From contig JAKCFJ010000003.1 of the NCBI GenBank assembly GCA_025041175.1, positions 744,001 through 808,000 of the forward strand: a DNA stretch of 64,000 nucleotides, read 5' to 3'. The DNA comes from Halobacteriales archaeon YIM A00010 (GTDB lineage Archaea > Halobacteriota > Halobacteria > Halobacteriales > Haloarculaceae). Each line of letters begins with the position of its first letter. Position 1 is the first letter of the stretch. The notes under the pieces were generated by a model. It was not told the DNA's origin. It did no database searches and saw only the letters and a program-made list of their open reading frames with translations. Of the stretch, positions 1 through 9,755 are shown piece after piece. The position numbers were made by a program, and so were the translations under genes.

Positions 1-1
1 T

Positions 2-3000
2 GCAACGGACGATCCAGCTACTGATGGGCGGGCCGACTACGACTACACTGGCGGCAGCGTCGCCCGCCCCGGTCTCGTCTCCGATCTCGAATCCAGGGTC
101 GCCGGCGAGGTTCGGTTCGACGAGTACTCCCGACAACTGTACGCCACCGACGCCTCCGCCTACGAGGTCACGCCGGTCGGCGTCGTCTTCCCCGAATCGA
201 CTGCCGACGCCGCCGCTGTCGTCGAGTACTGCGCCGAGCGCGAGATACCTGTTCTCCCGCGTGGCGGCGGCACCAGTCTCGCCGGGCAGGCCGTCAACAG
301 GGCGGTTGTCCTCGATTTCACTGTCCACATGTCGGACCTGCTCGACGTGGACTCAGAAGACCGTCTCGCCCGCGTCCAGACCGGGGCGGTGCTCGCGGAT
401 CTGAACGCCGCACTCGAACCGCACGATCTCAAGTTTGCGCCCGATCCCGCCGCTGGCAACCGAAGCACCATCGGCGGTGCAATCGGGAACAACTCGACCG
501 GCGCGCACTCGCTCCAGTACGGCAAGACCGACGCCTACGTCGAGGAGTGCGAGGTCATTCTTGCGGACGGCACTGTGACGACGTTTGGTGAGGTGTCGCT
601 CGCGGCGTTGCGGGACCGCGCCGATAGCGACGGCGACCGGGAGGCACGGATTTACGACGCCGTCCGGCGGATCGTGGACGAAGAGTCCGACGCGATTCGG
701 GACGTGTATCCACAACTGAAGCGCAACGTTTCCGGATACAACCTCGACAGGCTGGTTCAGGAGGCGTGTGAAACAGACGGGAGTGATGGCACTGCCACCG
801 TGAATCTCGCGCGCGTCCTCGCGGGCAGCGAGGGGACGCTCGGCGTCATCACGGAGGCGACCGTCTTGCTCGAACCCGTGCCCGAAACGAAGTCCGTCGC
901 TCTGCTTACGTACCGCGACCTGCTGGATGCGATGGCGGACGTCAACGCCATCGTGGAGCGTCACGATCCAGCCGCAGTCGAGACCATCGACGACGTGCTG
1001 CTCGACCTCGCACGCGACACCGAGGAATTTGCCGAAGTCGCCGCGATGCTCCCCGAGGAGACAGAAACCGCCCTGCTCGTGGAGTTCTACGCCGACTCTG
1101 ACGCCCACGGTCGCGAGCAGGTCACACACCTGCTGTCGGACCGCGTGGCGGGTGACAAAGCCCCTGCCAAGACGGTTGGTGGTGAACTCGCCAGCGAGCC
1201 TGTCCGCGCGTTCGACGCCCTGGAGGCCCACGCGTCCGACGAGCGGGCGACGTTCTGGAAGCTCAGGAAGAGTGGGATGCCCATTCTGCTGTCGCGCACA
1301 TCGGACGCAAAGCACATCTCGTTCATCGAGGACACCGCCGTTCCGACCGAAAACCTCGCGGACTACGTCGCTGACTTCCAGGCCGTACTGGAGGAGAACG
1401 ACACGTTCGCATCCTTCTATGCGCACGCCGGGCCGGGCTGTATGCACATGCGGCCGCTCGTCGACACGAAGCGATCAGCTGGTGTCGAGCAGATGGAGTC
1501 GATCGCGGACAGGGTGACCGATCTCGTGATCGAGTACGGAGGAAGCGTCTCTGGCGAGCACGGTGACGGCCGCGCCCGCACCCAGTGGAACCGGAAACTG
1601 TACGGTGAGCACGTCTGGGGACTGTCCCGCGGCCTGAAATCAGCGTTCGATCCCGACTGGCTCCTGAACCCCGGCCAGGTCTGTGGCTATGACAAATCAG
1701 AGGAGTTGCCAGCGCACACGCCACGGCGTGCGAACGCCGTGGATATGACCGAGAACCTCCGGATGGGACCGGAGTACGAGACCGACCTCGGCTTCGATCC
1801 CGATCTCGCATGGGACAACGAAAACGGCATGCAGGGCATGGTCGAACTCTGTCACGGCTGTGGCGGGTGTCGCGGCCAGCAGGACACCACGGGCGGTGTG
1901 ATGTGCCCGACCTACCGCGCGGCCGAGGAGGAGAGCGTCACGACGCGCGGCCGAGCGAACCTCCTACGGCAGGCGATGAGCGGCGACCTCGCAGCTGCTT
2001 CGACCGGTGGTGACAGTGAATCGAGCAACGCGCTCGACGTGGAGTTCATGAGCGAGGTGATGGATCTCTGTATCGGCTGTAAGGGCTGTGCGCGGGACTG
2101 TCCCAGTGAAGTCGACATGGCGAAGCTGAAGACGGAGGTCGAGCACGCCTCCCACGAGGAACACGGCGCGAGCCTCCGCGAGAAGCTGTTCGCCAACATC
2201 GACACGCTGAATGCGCTCGGATCGGCGCTCGCACCCCTTTCGAACTGGGCGAGCAAGGTACCCGGCGCACGGACGGTGATGGAGCAAACGATCGGTATCG
2301 CCAGCGAGCGCTCGCTTCCGACCTTCCACCGGGAAACGTTTCAGGACTGGTTCGAGAGCCACGAGTCAGACCGAATGCAACCACCGTCTAAAGCCGAGCG
2401 CAAGGTCCTGTTGTTCCCCGACACGTACACGAACTACAACCACCCGGAGGCGGGCGCGGCGGCCGTCCGCGTGCTCGAAGCAGCGGGCGTTCACGTGGCG
2501 GTGCCGGCCGGCGTTACCTCGACCGGTCGCCCGGCCCATTCCAAGGGTTTCGTGGACGTGGCCCGTGAGCGCGCCGAGACGAACGTGAACGCACTTGCAC
2601 CCCGCGTGCGCGAGGGCTGGGATGTGGTACTGGTCGAACCGTCCGACGCTGTGATGTTGCAATCTGACTACCTCGACCTCACCTCGGGAAGGGAGACCGA
2701 ACGCGTTGCCGCGAACACATACGGCGTGTTGGAGTACTTGGATCACTTCGATCTCGCGCTCGACGTCACCACCCCCGCCGAGTCGCTGACCTACCACGGC
2801 CACTGCCACCAAAAGGCGACGAAGAAGGATCATCACGCGGTTGTCGTCCTTCGGCGTGCCGGCTACGAGGTAGACCCGCTCGACTCCGGATGCTGTGGCA
2901 TGGCCGGCAGCTTCGGCTACGAAGCCGAACATTACTCGATGAGCCGGGCCATCGGTCGCATCCTGTTCGATCAGGTCGCAGACAGCCCGGGCGAGACGGT

Positions 3001-3115
3001 GGTTGCCCCCGGCGCGTCCTGTCGCACGCAGCTCGGTGACCGCGATGGGGCAAGCGAACCACCACACCCGATAGAGAAGGTCGCCGACGCGCTCGTCGAC
3101 CGCAGCAACGAATAA
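2..3115 (+). CDS. FAD-linked oxidase / Fe-S dehydrogenase (D-lactate or D-2-hydroxyglutarate type), 5' partial
   Basis: The frame is open from base 2, so the start lies beyond the left edge; about 1037 codons are visible, close to the usual size of these fused proteins. The N-terminal part is a PCMH-type FAD-binding domain (PRGGGTSLAGQAV near nt 265-290, then GSEGTLGVITEATV near 830). An FAD-oxidase C-terminal domain follows (SGEHGDGRART near 1550). Next come two 4Fe-4S cysteine clusters (CHGCGGC near 1852 and CIGCKGCARDCP near 2071) and a CCG-type domain (CHQKATKK near 2803, CCGMAGSFG near 2890). The layout matches D-lactate dehydrogenase and YdiJ-type D-2-hydroxyglutarate dehydrogenase, which pass electrons from a 2-hydroxyacid to the respiratory chain. 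Convergence on glutamate dehydrogenase fits a 2-oxoglutarate link, but the substrate is inferred. Confidence 0.9.
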   Translation, partial: ATDDPATDGRADYDYTGGSVARPGLVSDLESRVAGEVRFDEYSRQLYATDASAYEVTPVGVVFPESTADAAAVVEYCAEREIPVLPRGGGTSLAGQAVNRAVVLDFTVHMSDLLDVDSEDRLARVQTGAVLADLNAALEPHDLKFAPDPAAGNRSTIGGAIGNNSTGAHSLQYGKTDAYVEECEVILADGTVTTFGEVSLAALRDRADSDGDREARIYDAVRRIVDEESDAIRDVYPQLKRNVSGYNLDRLVQEACETDGSDGTATVNLARVLAGSEGTLGVITEATVLLEPVPETKSVALLTYRDLLDAMADVNAIVERHDPAAVETIDDVLLDLARDTEEFAEVAAMLPEETETALLVEFYADSDAHGREQVTHLLSDRVAGDKAPAKTVGGELASEPVRAFDALEAHASDERATFWKLRKSGMPILLSRTSDAKHISFIEDTAVPTENLADYVADFQAVLEENDTFASFYAHAGPGCMHMRPLVDTKRSAGVEQMESIADRVTDLVIEYGGSVSGEHGDGRARTQWNRKLYGEHVWGLSRGLKSAFDPDWLLNPGQVCGYDKSEELPAHTPRRANAVDMTENLRMGPEYETDLGFDPDLAWDNENGMQGMVELCHGCGGCRGQQDTTGGVMCPTYRAAEEESVTTRGRANLLRQAMSGDLAAASTGGDSESSNALDVEFMSEVMDLCIGCKGCARDCPSEVDMAKLKTEVEHASHEEHGASLREKLFANIDTLNALGSALAPLSNWASKVPGARTVMEQTIGIASERSLPTFHRETFQDWFESHESDRMQPPSKAERKVLLFPDTYTNYNHPEAGAAAVRVLEAAGVHVAVPAGVTSTGRPAHSKGFVDVARERAETNVNALAPRVREGWDVVLVEPSDAVMLQSDYLDLTSGRETERVAANTYGVLEYLDHFDLALDVTTPAESLTYHGHCHQKATKKDHHAVVVLRRAGYEVDPLDSGCCGMAGSFGYEAEHYSMSRAIGRILFDQVADSPGETVVAPGASCRTQLGDRDGASEPPHPIEKVADALVDRSNE

Positions 3116-3140
3116 CAACAAACGAACCGCGAGAACGGCT

Positions 3141-4436
3141 CTACGGCCAGAGCCCGCGCGTTTCCTTCGCCTTTGCGATGCGCGAGAGGGCAACGACGTA
3201 GGCGGCGTCGCGCCAGGTGATGTCGCGCGCTTCGAACTCCTTTCGGACCGTATCCCAGGCCTTGCGCATCTCGTGATCGAGCTCCTCGTCTACCCGTTCG
3301 CGCGTCCATTGACGGCGGTTGATGTCCTGAAGCCACTCGAAATAAGAGACAGTGACGCCGCCTGCGTTCGCTAGAATGTCTGGGATGACAGGAATGCCGC
3401 GTTCTTCGAGGATGGTGTCTGCGGCGAACGTCGTCGGACCGTTCGCGCCCTCGACGATGAGGTCAGCCTGTACGTCGCCCGCGTTATCCGCAGTGAGCAC
3501 GTTCCCAATGGCGGCGGGAACGAGTACGTCAACGTCGAGTTCGAGTAGTTCCTCGTTCGAGAGGGTCTGGGGTGCGTCGTGGCTCATGACGGCTTCGGGC
3601 TGTTCCTCGTGGGTTGGAACGGCGTGAGTGTCGAACCCGTCGGGATCATAGATGGCCCCGTTCACGTCAGAGAGAGCGACAACGTTTGCGCCGTAGTCAC
3701 CGAGCAGTCGGGCGGCGTTCGCGCCGACGCTCCCGAAACCTTGCACGGCAACAGTCGTCTCCTCGATCTCCCAGTCGTAGTACTCGATCGCTTCCGCGAC
3801 GATGATGGCGACGCTGCGGCCAGGCGACTCCTCGCGGCCGTAACTTCCACCGATGACGGGAGGCTTGCCGGTGACAACGCCGGGCGTGGTCTCTCCCTGC
3901 TGCATCGAGTAGGCATCCATGAACCACGCCATCGTCTGCGCGTCGGTACCCATGTCCGGCGCGGGAACGTCCTTCGTCGGACCAACCACGTCGCGTATCT
4001 CCTCGGCGAACCGACGGGTGAGTCGCTCCGTCTCGTCCCGCGAGAGATCCTTGGAGTCCACGGCGATGCCGCCCTTGCCGCCGCCGAAGGGGAGATCCAT
4101 GACGGCGCACTTCCAGGTCATCCACATCGAGAGACCGATACACTCCTCGCTGTCCACGTTCGAATGGTAGCGCAGGCCGCCCTTGTACGGCCCGCGCACG
4201 TCGTCGTGCTGTGCACGGTAGCCGTCGAACACCTCGACCGAGCCGTCGTCGCGTTCGAGCGGCACTGAGACCTGCTGAACCTTCGTCGGGTGCTTCAGGC
4301 GCTCTACGACGCTCGAGTCCACATCCACATGCGCTGCTGCGCGTTCGAGTTGGCGTAGCGCCGTCGTGCGCGCCGAATCCGTACTCTCGCTTGCTGTACC
4401 GTCTGCTGTCTCGTCTGCTGTTTCGTTCGTCGCCAT
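3141..4436 (-). CDS. gdhB: Glu/Leu/Phe/Val family glutamate dehydrogenase
   Basis: This 431-residue enzyme interconverts glutamate and 2-oxoglutarate plus ammonia in the cytoplasm. The glycine-rich active-site loop [10 protein letters not shown] lies near residue 117, the catalytic-region motif [15 protein letters not shown] near 158, and a Rossmann motif GFGSVG near 230. The N-terminus carries about 20 acidic, threonine-rich residues typical of halophilic proteins. I chose the ATG at 4436 over the in-frame GTG at 4442, because 4436 sits two bases after the stop of the upstream peptidase-like gene, which suggests translational coupling. Its partner gene and the nearby aminotransferase imply that it recycles 2-oxoglutarate or releases ammonium during amino-compound breakdown. 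The cofactor preference and the exact paralogue letter are not certain. Confidence 0.92.
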   Translation of the reverse strand: MATNETADETADGTASESTDSARTTALRQLERAAAHVDVDSSVVERLKHPTKVQQVSVPLERDDGSVEVFDGYRAQHDDVRGPYKGGLRYHSNVDSEECIGLSMWMTWKCAVMDLPFGGGKGGIAVDSKDLSRDETERLTRRFAEEIRDVVGPTKDVPAPDMGTDAQTMAWFMDAYSMQQGETTPGVVTGKPPVIGGSYGREESPGRSVAIIVAEAIEYYDWEIEETTVAVQGFGSVGANAARLLGDYGANVVALSDVNGAIYDPDGFDTHAVPTHEEQPEAVMSHDAPQTLSNEELLELDVDVLVPAAIGNVLTADNAGDVQADLIVEGANGPTTFAADTILEERGIPVIPDILANAGGVTVSYFEWLQDINRRQWTRERVDEELDHEMRKAWDTVRKEFEARDITWRDAAYVVALSRIAKAKETRGLWP

Positions 4437-4438
4437 GG

Positions 4439-5617
4439 TCACGCCGTGAACAGCTCTCTGGGGAACTCCGCTAGCACTTCAGCTCCGTCGTTGGTGACGC
4501 GGAACGTTTCGCTCAGCTCGACGCCGAAGTCGTCAAACCAGAGACCGGGGATCATGTGGAAGGTCATGTCTTCTTCAAGCACCGTCTCGTCGCCCGGCCG
4601 CATGCTGGCGGTGTGCTCTCCCCAGTCTGGCGGGTAGCCGAGTCCCATCGCGTAGGCGATACGATCCTCCTTCTCGATGTCGTATTGCTGGATAACGTCC
4701 CGCCACGCCGTCTCGACCGCCTCGCAGGTAACGCCGGGTTCGACGGCGTCGAGCGCGGCTTCAAGCCCCTCCACAACCACATCGGCTGTCTGCTGAACCT
4801 CATCTGGCGGGTCACCAACGAACGTCGTGCGGGCAAGCGGCGAGTGATACCGGTGTCGACAGCCCGAGAGTTCGATGAGAACAGGATCGCCCTCCTCAAA
4901 CTCGCGGTCGCTCCACGTGAGATGGGGCGTACCCGTGTGATCACCCGAGGGCATCAGTGGGACGATCGCTGGATAATCCCCTCCAACATCGTCCGTGCCC
5001 TGGATAAGGGCGTCGTAGATGGCGGCCGCTGCCTCGTACTCGGGAACACCCTCCTCGATGGCGTCGAGACCGGCGACCATCGCTTCCTCGGAGATGCGCG
5101 CGGCCTCTCGCATGTAGTCGAGTTCCTGCTCGCTCTTCTTGATTCGGAGCCAGTTGACGAGGAGCGTGGCGTCCTCGAAGGTGGCCTCCGGAAGGTTCTC
5201 CTGGAGACGCGTGTAGGACTTCGCCGTGAAGTAGTAGGCGTCCATCTCTAGACCGACTCGACCACCGCCCACGTCGAGATTCGTGAGGACGTCCCCCACA
5301 AAATCCATCGGGTGCAGGTCGTACGGCGAGTGGACGTGATCGTCGCTGTACGCACGGATGCTCTCCTCGTCGAGCCACGTCGTGGCGCGCGCCCCGTTGG
5401 CGTCCTGGCCGCGTCCCACCCATACTGGTTCGTCGCGGTTCTGCGTGACCACAACGGCCTGGTGGACGTAGAATGACCATCCGTCGTATCCCGAAAGATA
5501 ATTCATGTTCGAGGGATCGGACACGACAAGCGCGTCGAGACCCTCCTCGCGCATCCGCTCCTTCGTTCGCTCTACACGGTTCTCGTACTCAGTGCTATCA
5601 AAAACTGCTCGCGGCAT
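4439..5617 (-). CDS. M24-fold hydrolase resembling ectoine hydrolase DoeA
   Basis: This 392-residue protein has a creatinase N-terminal domain (residues 1-130) and a pita-bread domain (about 155-385). The N-terminal signature [13 protein letters not shown] and [10 protein letters not shown] resembles what I remember of DoeA/EutD ectoine hydrolases rather than ordinary Xaa-Pro peptidases. At the position where M24 metallopeptidases have two metal-binding aspartates, it reads [17 protein letters not shown] (near 247-263), so the metal ligands are replaced, as in metal-free DoeA and creatinase. The C-terminal [20 protein letters not shown] also fits. It likely hydrolyses a small cyclic or blocked nitrogen compound in the cytoplasm. 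It is first in a two-gene operon with glutamate dehydrogenase. An aminopeptidase P role is the alternative. Confidence 0.75.
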   Translation of the reverse strand: MPRAVFDSTEYENRVERTKERMREEGLDALVVSDPSNMNYLSGYDGWSFYVHQAVVVTQNRDEPVWVGRGQDANGARATTWLDEESIRAYSDDHVHSPYDLHPMDFVGDVLTNLDVGGGRVGLEMDAYYFTAKSYTRLQENLPEATFEDATLLVNWLRIKKSEQELDYMREAARISEEAMVAGLDAIEEGVPEYEAAAAIYDALIQGTDDVGGDYPAIVPLMPSGDHTGTPHLTWSDREFEEGDPVLIELSGCRHRYHSPLARTTFVGDPPDEVQQTADVVVEGLEAALDAVEPGVTCEAVETAWRDVIQQYDIEKEDRIAYAMGLGYPPDWGEHTASMRPGDETVLEEDMTFHMIPGLWFDDFGVELSETFRVTNDGAEVLAEFPRELFTA

Positions 5618-5990
5618 ATTCTAACCCTCTTGCTAGGCGTTCGGGGAACAATTGTTTAAGCTTTTTGTATACAGTGGTAACAATCTCTGTGTACTTTCTG
5701 CAACTGCCGTCTGCGAGGGTGATGATCCGAGCGCGTTCTCACAGTCGCGTTCGGCCCGGCATACTGTCGGACCTGGGTACGGACGCCGGAGCTAGCAGTG
5801 TCCGCGCACACCGAGCGACCGACTGGTTCGGCTGGAGATCTAGTCCGCTCTCCAACCGCAGATTATAAACAGTTTCTGTAGTTATCTTTGTCTAATTTCG
5901 CTTCATCATTTCTCCTCGAATCAATTTCTGTGTATGGGATAATGGTAATTGTGGATAAGCTATTTATGCTCGTCTCACCACGAAGCGCGT
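5618..5990. promoter_or_regulatory. Divergent promoter region between the DoeA-like gene and the aminotransferase gene
   Basis: This is the only spacer between the two divergent transcription units. On the plus strand a TATA-like box, CTATTTATG near 5960-5968, lies about 25 bases before the ATG at 5991, so the aminotransferase message is probably leaderless. On the minus strand an A/T-rich AAGCTTAAAC (complement of about 5654-5663) could serve the hydrolase operon. No convincing shared operator was found. Confidence 0.5.
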
Positions 5991-7370
5991 ATGGCCGTAG
6001 GACCATCCATCGAAGATATTCATTTCGACGACGCACCAGATGTTGACAGCGTTCCCGGTGCAGAGTCGCTCGAACTGATAGAGCGCCAGCAGGCTATTGA
6101 TAGTAGCGCGGTCGCCTATCCCGAGGACATTCCCATCGCGTTCGAAGAGGGCAAGGGCGCGACTGTGCGCGACGTGGACGGGAACACGTACATCGACATG
6201 TTCGCGGGTATCGGCGTGCTGAATGTCGGCCACGCGAACCCGTACGTCCTTGATGCGGTTCACGAGCAGACCGACAAACTCGTTCACACCGTGGATTTTC
6301 CGACCGAGGCACGTCTCGACCTCATCGAGAAACTCGACGAGATCGCGCCGGGCAGTCTGCAGGGAAACAGCCGCGTCGTCTTCGGCGGTCCGACTGGCAG
6401 TGATGCCATCGAGGCGGCTATCAAACTCTCGAAGTACAACACGGATGGCACGGGTCTCATCGCATTCCGCGGTGCCTACCACGGCGCGACCAGCGGCGCG
6501 ATGAGCATCACGTCGAACACGGGCGTCAAGGAGGCCTACACCCCGCTGCTTCCCGACGTTGTTCACGCGCCCTACCCACACCCGTTTCGCCAAGACAAGA
6601 GTCCGCAGGAGGCTGTCGACCACGCACTCGAAGAGGTGCAGGCCATCATCGAGGATCCGTACGGCGGACTCGCCAATCCGGCCGGTATCTTCGTCGAGCC
6701 GATTCAGGGTGAGGGCGGCGTCATCACGCCCCCGGAGGGGTTCCTAAAGGGTCTGCGAGACATCGCTACCGACAACGACGTGCCGCTCGTCTTCGACGAG
6801 ATACAGAGCGGACTCGGCCGCTCCGGCCAGTGGTGGGCTAGCGAATGGTACGACGTCACACCGGATGTGATGACCTCAGCGAAGGCGCTGGGCGGCGTCG
6901 GCTTTCCACTGTCGGCGACCATCTATGACGAACGTCTCGACACGTGGGAATCGGGCGATCACGCCGGCACCTACCGCGGTCACGTCGTCGGCATGCGCGC
7001 TGGCACCGCTGCCATCGAGTACATCCAGGAGCATGACTTGCTCGCTCACGCCCGTGACCTCGGCGAGTACATCCAGGGTCGCCTGAACGAGGCCGCCGCC
7101 GGCAATCCGCGCATCGGTGAGATCCGCGGTGAGGGCCTGTTCATCGGCGCGGAGTTCATCGACGAGGATGGTACTCCTGATGGTGAGGCCGCCGATGCAC
7201 TCCAAGACTACTGCCACCAGCACGGTGTTCTCGTCTGGACGGCTGGACGGCACGGCAATGTCCTCCGACTGCTCCCACCGCTCGTACTCACCCGCGACCT
7301 CGCCGAAACAGCGCTCGACGTCGTCGTCGAGGGCATCGAACAGATAATGACGGCTAAATCGACTGTCTGA
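5991..7370 (+). CDS. Class III PLP aminotransferase (4-aminobutyrate / diaminobutyrate type)
   Basis: The protein has 459 residues from the ATG at 5991. This start is chosen because a TATA-like box sits about 25 bases upstream, and the longer in-frame start at 5949 would overlap that box. Fold type I class III motifs are clear: [16 protein letters not shown] near 132, the PLP-ring aspartate in [17 protein letters not shown] near 268, and the Schiff-base lysine in [12 protein letters not shown] near 296. It should transfer an amino group from an omega-amino compound to 2-oxoglutarate, giving a semialdehyde and glutamate. The adjacent aldehyde dehydrogenase and glutamate dehydrogenase fit this. 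The substrate (GABA, 2,4-diaminobutyrate or other) cannot be read from the sequence. Confidence 0.88.
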   Translation: MAVGPSIEDIHFDDAPDVDSVPGAESLELIERQQAIDSSAVAYPEDIPIAFEEGKGATVRDVDGNTYIDMFAGIGVLNVGHANPYVLDAVHEQTDKLVHTVDFPTEARLDLIEKLDEIAPGSLQGNSRVVFGGPTGSDAIEAAIKLSKYNTDGTGLIAFRGAYHGATSGAMSITSNTGVKEAYTPLLPDVVHAPYPHPFRQDKSPQEAVDHALEEVQAIIEDPYGGLANPAGIFVEPIQGEGGVITPPEGFLKGLRDIATDNDVPLVFDEIQSGLGRSGQWWASEWYDVTPDVMTSAKALGGVGFPLSATIYDERLDTWESGDHAGTYRGHVVGMRAGTAAIEYIQEHDLLAHARDLGEYIQGRLNEAAAGNPRIGEIRGEGLFIGAEFIDEDGTPDGEAADALQDYCHQHGVLVWTAGRHGNVLRLLPPLVLTRDLAETALDVVVEGIEQIMTAKSTV

Positions 7371-7524
7371 TCGTCTGTCGTCCGGCTACTGTCACTTGCT
7401 CTTGATCCAAACACGGTGACGCGGATTCTGTCCAACGGTATGTGGACAGGATTCTCGCCCTCGTCGCTCTCGAAATCCTCGCTTGTGTTCGAGAGCGTTC
7501 AACTCGCAAAAAACAGTAGTGGGA

Positions 7525-8904
7525 CTAGTCGAGACCGTCGGGTGGGGAGACCCAAACGGTTTTTTTGTTGGTGAACTCGCGGATACCGTCTGCGGCGAGT
7601 TCGCGCCCGTAGCCGGACTTCTTGACACCTCCGAAGGGGAGTTTTGGGTGAGACTGTACGAGTTCGTTGACGAACGCGGCTCCAGCATCGAGTTCGCCAG
7701 CAACGCGCTCGCCGCGCTCTACGTCGCTCGTCCAGACGCTTGCCCCGAGACCGTACTCCGTGCTGTTTGCGCGTTCGATTGCTTCCTCCTCGTCCTCGAC
7801 GACGAACAGGCTTGCGACCGGTCCGAACAGTTCGTCACAGGAGGCAGGACAGTCTTCCGGCGCGTCGACGAGCACCGTTGGCGGATAATAGTTTCCGTCG
7901 CCGTCGAGCGGCTCGCCGCCGATGAGCGCGGTTGCGCCCGCGTCGAGGCTCGCCCGGACCTGCTGGTCGAGCGTATCGAGCAGATCAGTGCGCGCAATGG
8001 GTCCGATGTCCGTCTCACGGTCCATCGGATCGCCGACGGTGAGCGACTCCATCTCCTGGACGAATGTATCCCGGAATTCCTCGTACACGTCCTCGACGAC
8101 GATGAACCGTTTCGCGGCGATGCAGGCTTGGCCGTTGTTGTTCGTCCGCGCCTGCGCGCCGACTTCGGCGGCGCGCTCGATGGGCGCATCGTCGAGCACG
8201 ACGAATGGGTCACTCCCACCGAGTTCGAGGACGGACTTTTTCACTTCCGCACCCGCTGTTTCCGCGACAGCGCTACCCGCGCGAACGCTCCCAGTGAGCG
8301 TCGTCCCGCTGATGCGATCGTCGGCGATGATCTCGTGGACCGTCTCGGGTTCCACGATGAGGGTAGTGAATACTCCTTCGGGAAAGCCAGCATCAGCGAA
8401 CACCTCCTCGATGACGGTGGCACAGCCGGTAGCGTTTGGCGCGTGCTTGAGCAGAAGGACGTTTCCTGCGGCGAGCGTCGGCGCGGCGACGCGCAACACC
8501 TGCCAGAACGGGTAATTCCACGGCATCACCGCGAGGAGTGGTCCAAGCGGTTCGTAAACAACCTTCGTCCGCGCCTGCGGATGAACACCGACGCGCTCGT
8601 CCTGCAGGAACTCCGCAGCACGCTCGGCGTAGAATTCACAGACCCACGCGCACTTATCGAGTTCCGCTCTGCTCTGCTCGATCGGTTTGCCGACTTCGTG
8701 GGTCATCAGCTCCGCGTAGCGCTCCTTGTTCTCACGAAGTACGTCGGCGAGCGACCCGACGAGCGCCTGACGCTCGGTGATGTCTTGCCGTTGCCACGAG
8801 TCGAACGTCTCGCTGGCGCGCGTCAGGAGCCGCTCGACCGTCTCATTGTCGTACTCCTCGTACGTCTCGATGGGCTCGTTCGTTGTTGGATCGACTGTTT
8901 TCAT
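7525..8904 (-). CDS. NAD(P)-dependent aldehyde dehydrogenase (succinate-semialdehyde type)
   Basis: This 459-residue protein is of the usual length for short GabD-like enzymes. It has MPWNYPFWQ near 127, the cofactor lysine in LLKHAPNA near 153, the general-base glutamate in VLELGGSDPF near 227 and the catalytic cysteine in NNNGQACIAAKR near 261. It oxidises a semialdehyde to the acid, most likely the product of the aminotransferase that converges on it from the left. The gene lies 19 bases downstream of the RidA gene on the same strand, so the two probably share a transcript. Family assignment is firm; the substrate is inferred from context. Confidence 0.9.
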   Translation of the reverse strand: MKTVDPTTNEPIETYEEYDNETVERLLTRASETFDSWQRQDITERQALVGSLADVLRENKERYAELMTHEVGKPIEQSRAELDKCAWVCEFYAERAAEFLQDERVGVHPQARTKVVYEPLGPLLAVMPWNYPFWQVLRVAAPTLAAGNVLLLKHAPNATGCATVIEEVFADAGFPEGVFTTLIVEPETVHEIIADDRISGTTLTGSVRAGSAVAETAGAEVKKSVLELGGSDPFVVLDDAPIERAAEVGAQARTNNNGQACIAAKRFIVVEDVYEEFRDTFVQEMESLTVGDPMDRETDIGPIARTDLLDTLDQQVRASLDAGATALIGGEPLDGDGNYYPPTVLVDAPEDCPASCDELFGPVASLFVVEDEEEAIERANSTEYGLGASVWTSDVERGERVAGELDAGAAFVNELVQSHPKLPFGGVKKSGYGRELAADGIREFTNKKTVWVSPPDGLD

Positions 8905-8923
8905 TGTGAGTGTGTGGACTGGG

Positions 8924-9310
8924 CTATTCGACCTTGGCGATGGCGTCTATCTCGACCCGGACACCGCCGGGCAGTTGCGCTGCCTCGATACAGACGCGAG
9001 CAGGCGGAATCTCACCGAAATACTCGGCGTACGCCTCGTTTACGTCATCGTAATCGTCGAGCTCGTCGACATAAACTGTCGTCTTCACCACATCGTCAAG
9101 TGACCCGCCTGACTCCTCAAGGACTGCCGCGAGATTCACCATAACGCGATCGGTCTGCGTCTGGATGTCTCCCTCGACATCCTCCCCTGTCTCTGGATCC
9201 ACCGGTCCGAATCCAGAGACGAACAGAAAGCCGTCGACCAGAACACCTTGAGAGTAAGGATTGTCATTCTGCGGTGCACCACTTGTGGATACAGCTGTCT
9301 TCTTGACCAT
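8924..9310 (-). CDS. RidA/YjgF/Rid family reactive imine deaminase
   Basis: The 128-residue protein has the Rid hallmarks: PYSQGVLVDGFLFVSGFG near 23, the NLAAVLEESGGSLDDVVK block, and the substrate-contact segment PPARVCIEAAQLPGGVRVEI that contains the conserved arginine. Such proteins hydrolyse 2-aminoacrylate and related imines released by PLP enzymes. Placement next to an aminotransferase and an aldehyde dehydrogenase fits a protective role in the same pathway. A TATA-like TTTATAAC (complement of about 9343-9350) would start transcription near 9322. I take the ATG at 9310 with a short leader; an in-frame GTG at 9322 is the alternative. Confidence 0.88.
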   Translation of the reverse strand: MVKKTAVSTSGAPQNDNPYSQGVLVDGFLFVSGFGPVDPETGEDVEGDIQTQTDRVMVNLAAVLEESGGSLDDVVKTTVYVDELDDYDDVNEAYAEYFGEIPPARVCIEAAQLPGGVRVEIDAIAKVE

Positions 9311-9755
9311 GATCGTATCCACTCACCCCCTCGTCCCCGAGAGTTATAAACGTTTTCCGAGATGTCGTACACAATTTCCGTATCTGTGTTTCTTGGTTCA
9401 TAGAGGTGAAAGGGGTCACTTGGAGATCGACCGGAGGGAGATGTTTCACCCAGAGCTGCTGATCTGAATGAAGACTGCGAGAGACACTGTGACGGAAGTG
9501 TGGGAAGCAATTGCGGTACCGGAAGAAGAGATCTGTCGTGAAACTGAATTTCGGTCTATTCGACCGATTTTGCGAAGAATTCCTCGATAACCGTCTCTTC
9601 AGCGTTGTGTCGCCAGAACGCGAGTGTTCTGGCGACTAACCAGAAGTTTCGCTTCTGGTGATGGAATACGACACTGAACCATACCGATTCCCTCACCAAT
9701 CGCGAGAGAGACACAATCGATATCGTTTAGTACTACCTTCTCCAGAGGCTCAGAG
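9311..9755. other. Intergenic stretch with tandem hairpins, no gene seen
   Basis: No coding signal is visible on either strand. The stretch holds the promoter of the RidA-aldehyde dehydrogenase operon at its left end, two adjacent perfect hairpins listed separately, and an A/T-rich element near 9724-9731 that may be the promoter of the peptidase gene. Confidence 0.5.
9609..9659. repeat. Two tandem perfect hairpins
   Basis: The first hairpin pairs GTCGCCAGAAC (9609-9619) with GTTCTGGCGAC (9626-9636) around a six-base loop. The second pairs ACCAGAAG (9639-9646) with CTTCTGGT (9652-9659) around a five-base loop. A similar pair of adjacent hairpins sits beside the TnpB remnant at 50.9 kb. This suggests an end of an IS200/IS605-type or palindrome-associated element whose gene has been lost. 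A terminator or RNA role is an alternative. Confidence 0.5.

Noticed and set aside
353-3193. Long minus-strand open frames (353-1447, 2366-3193) opposite the first gene
   Set aside because: The plus strand encodes a full FAD/Fe-S dehydrogenase with all motifs. The opposite frames are composition artefacts of high-GC codon use.
7483-9144. A 553-codon open frame on the plus strand opposite the aldehyde dehydrogenase gene
   Set aside because: It is an antisense shadow of a clear aldehyde dehydrogenase and RidA pair and has no recognisable protein features.
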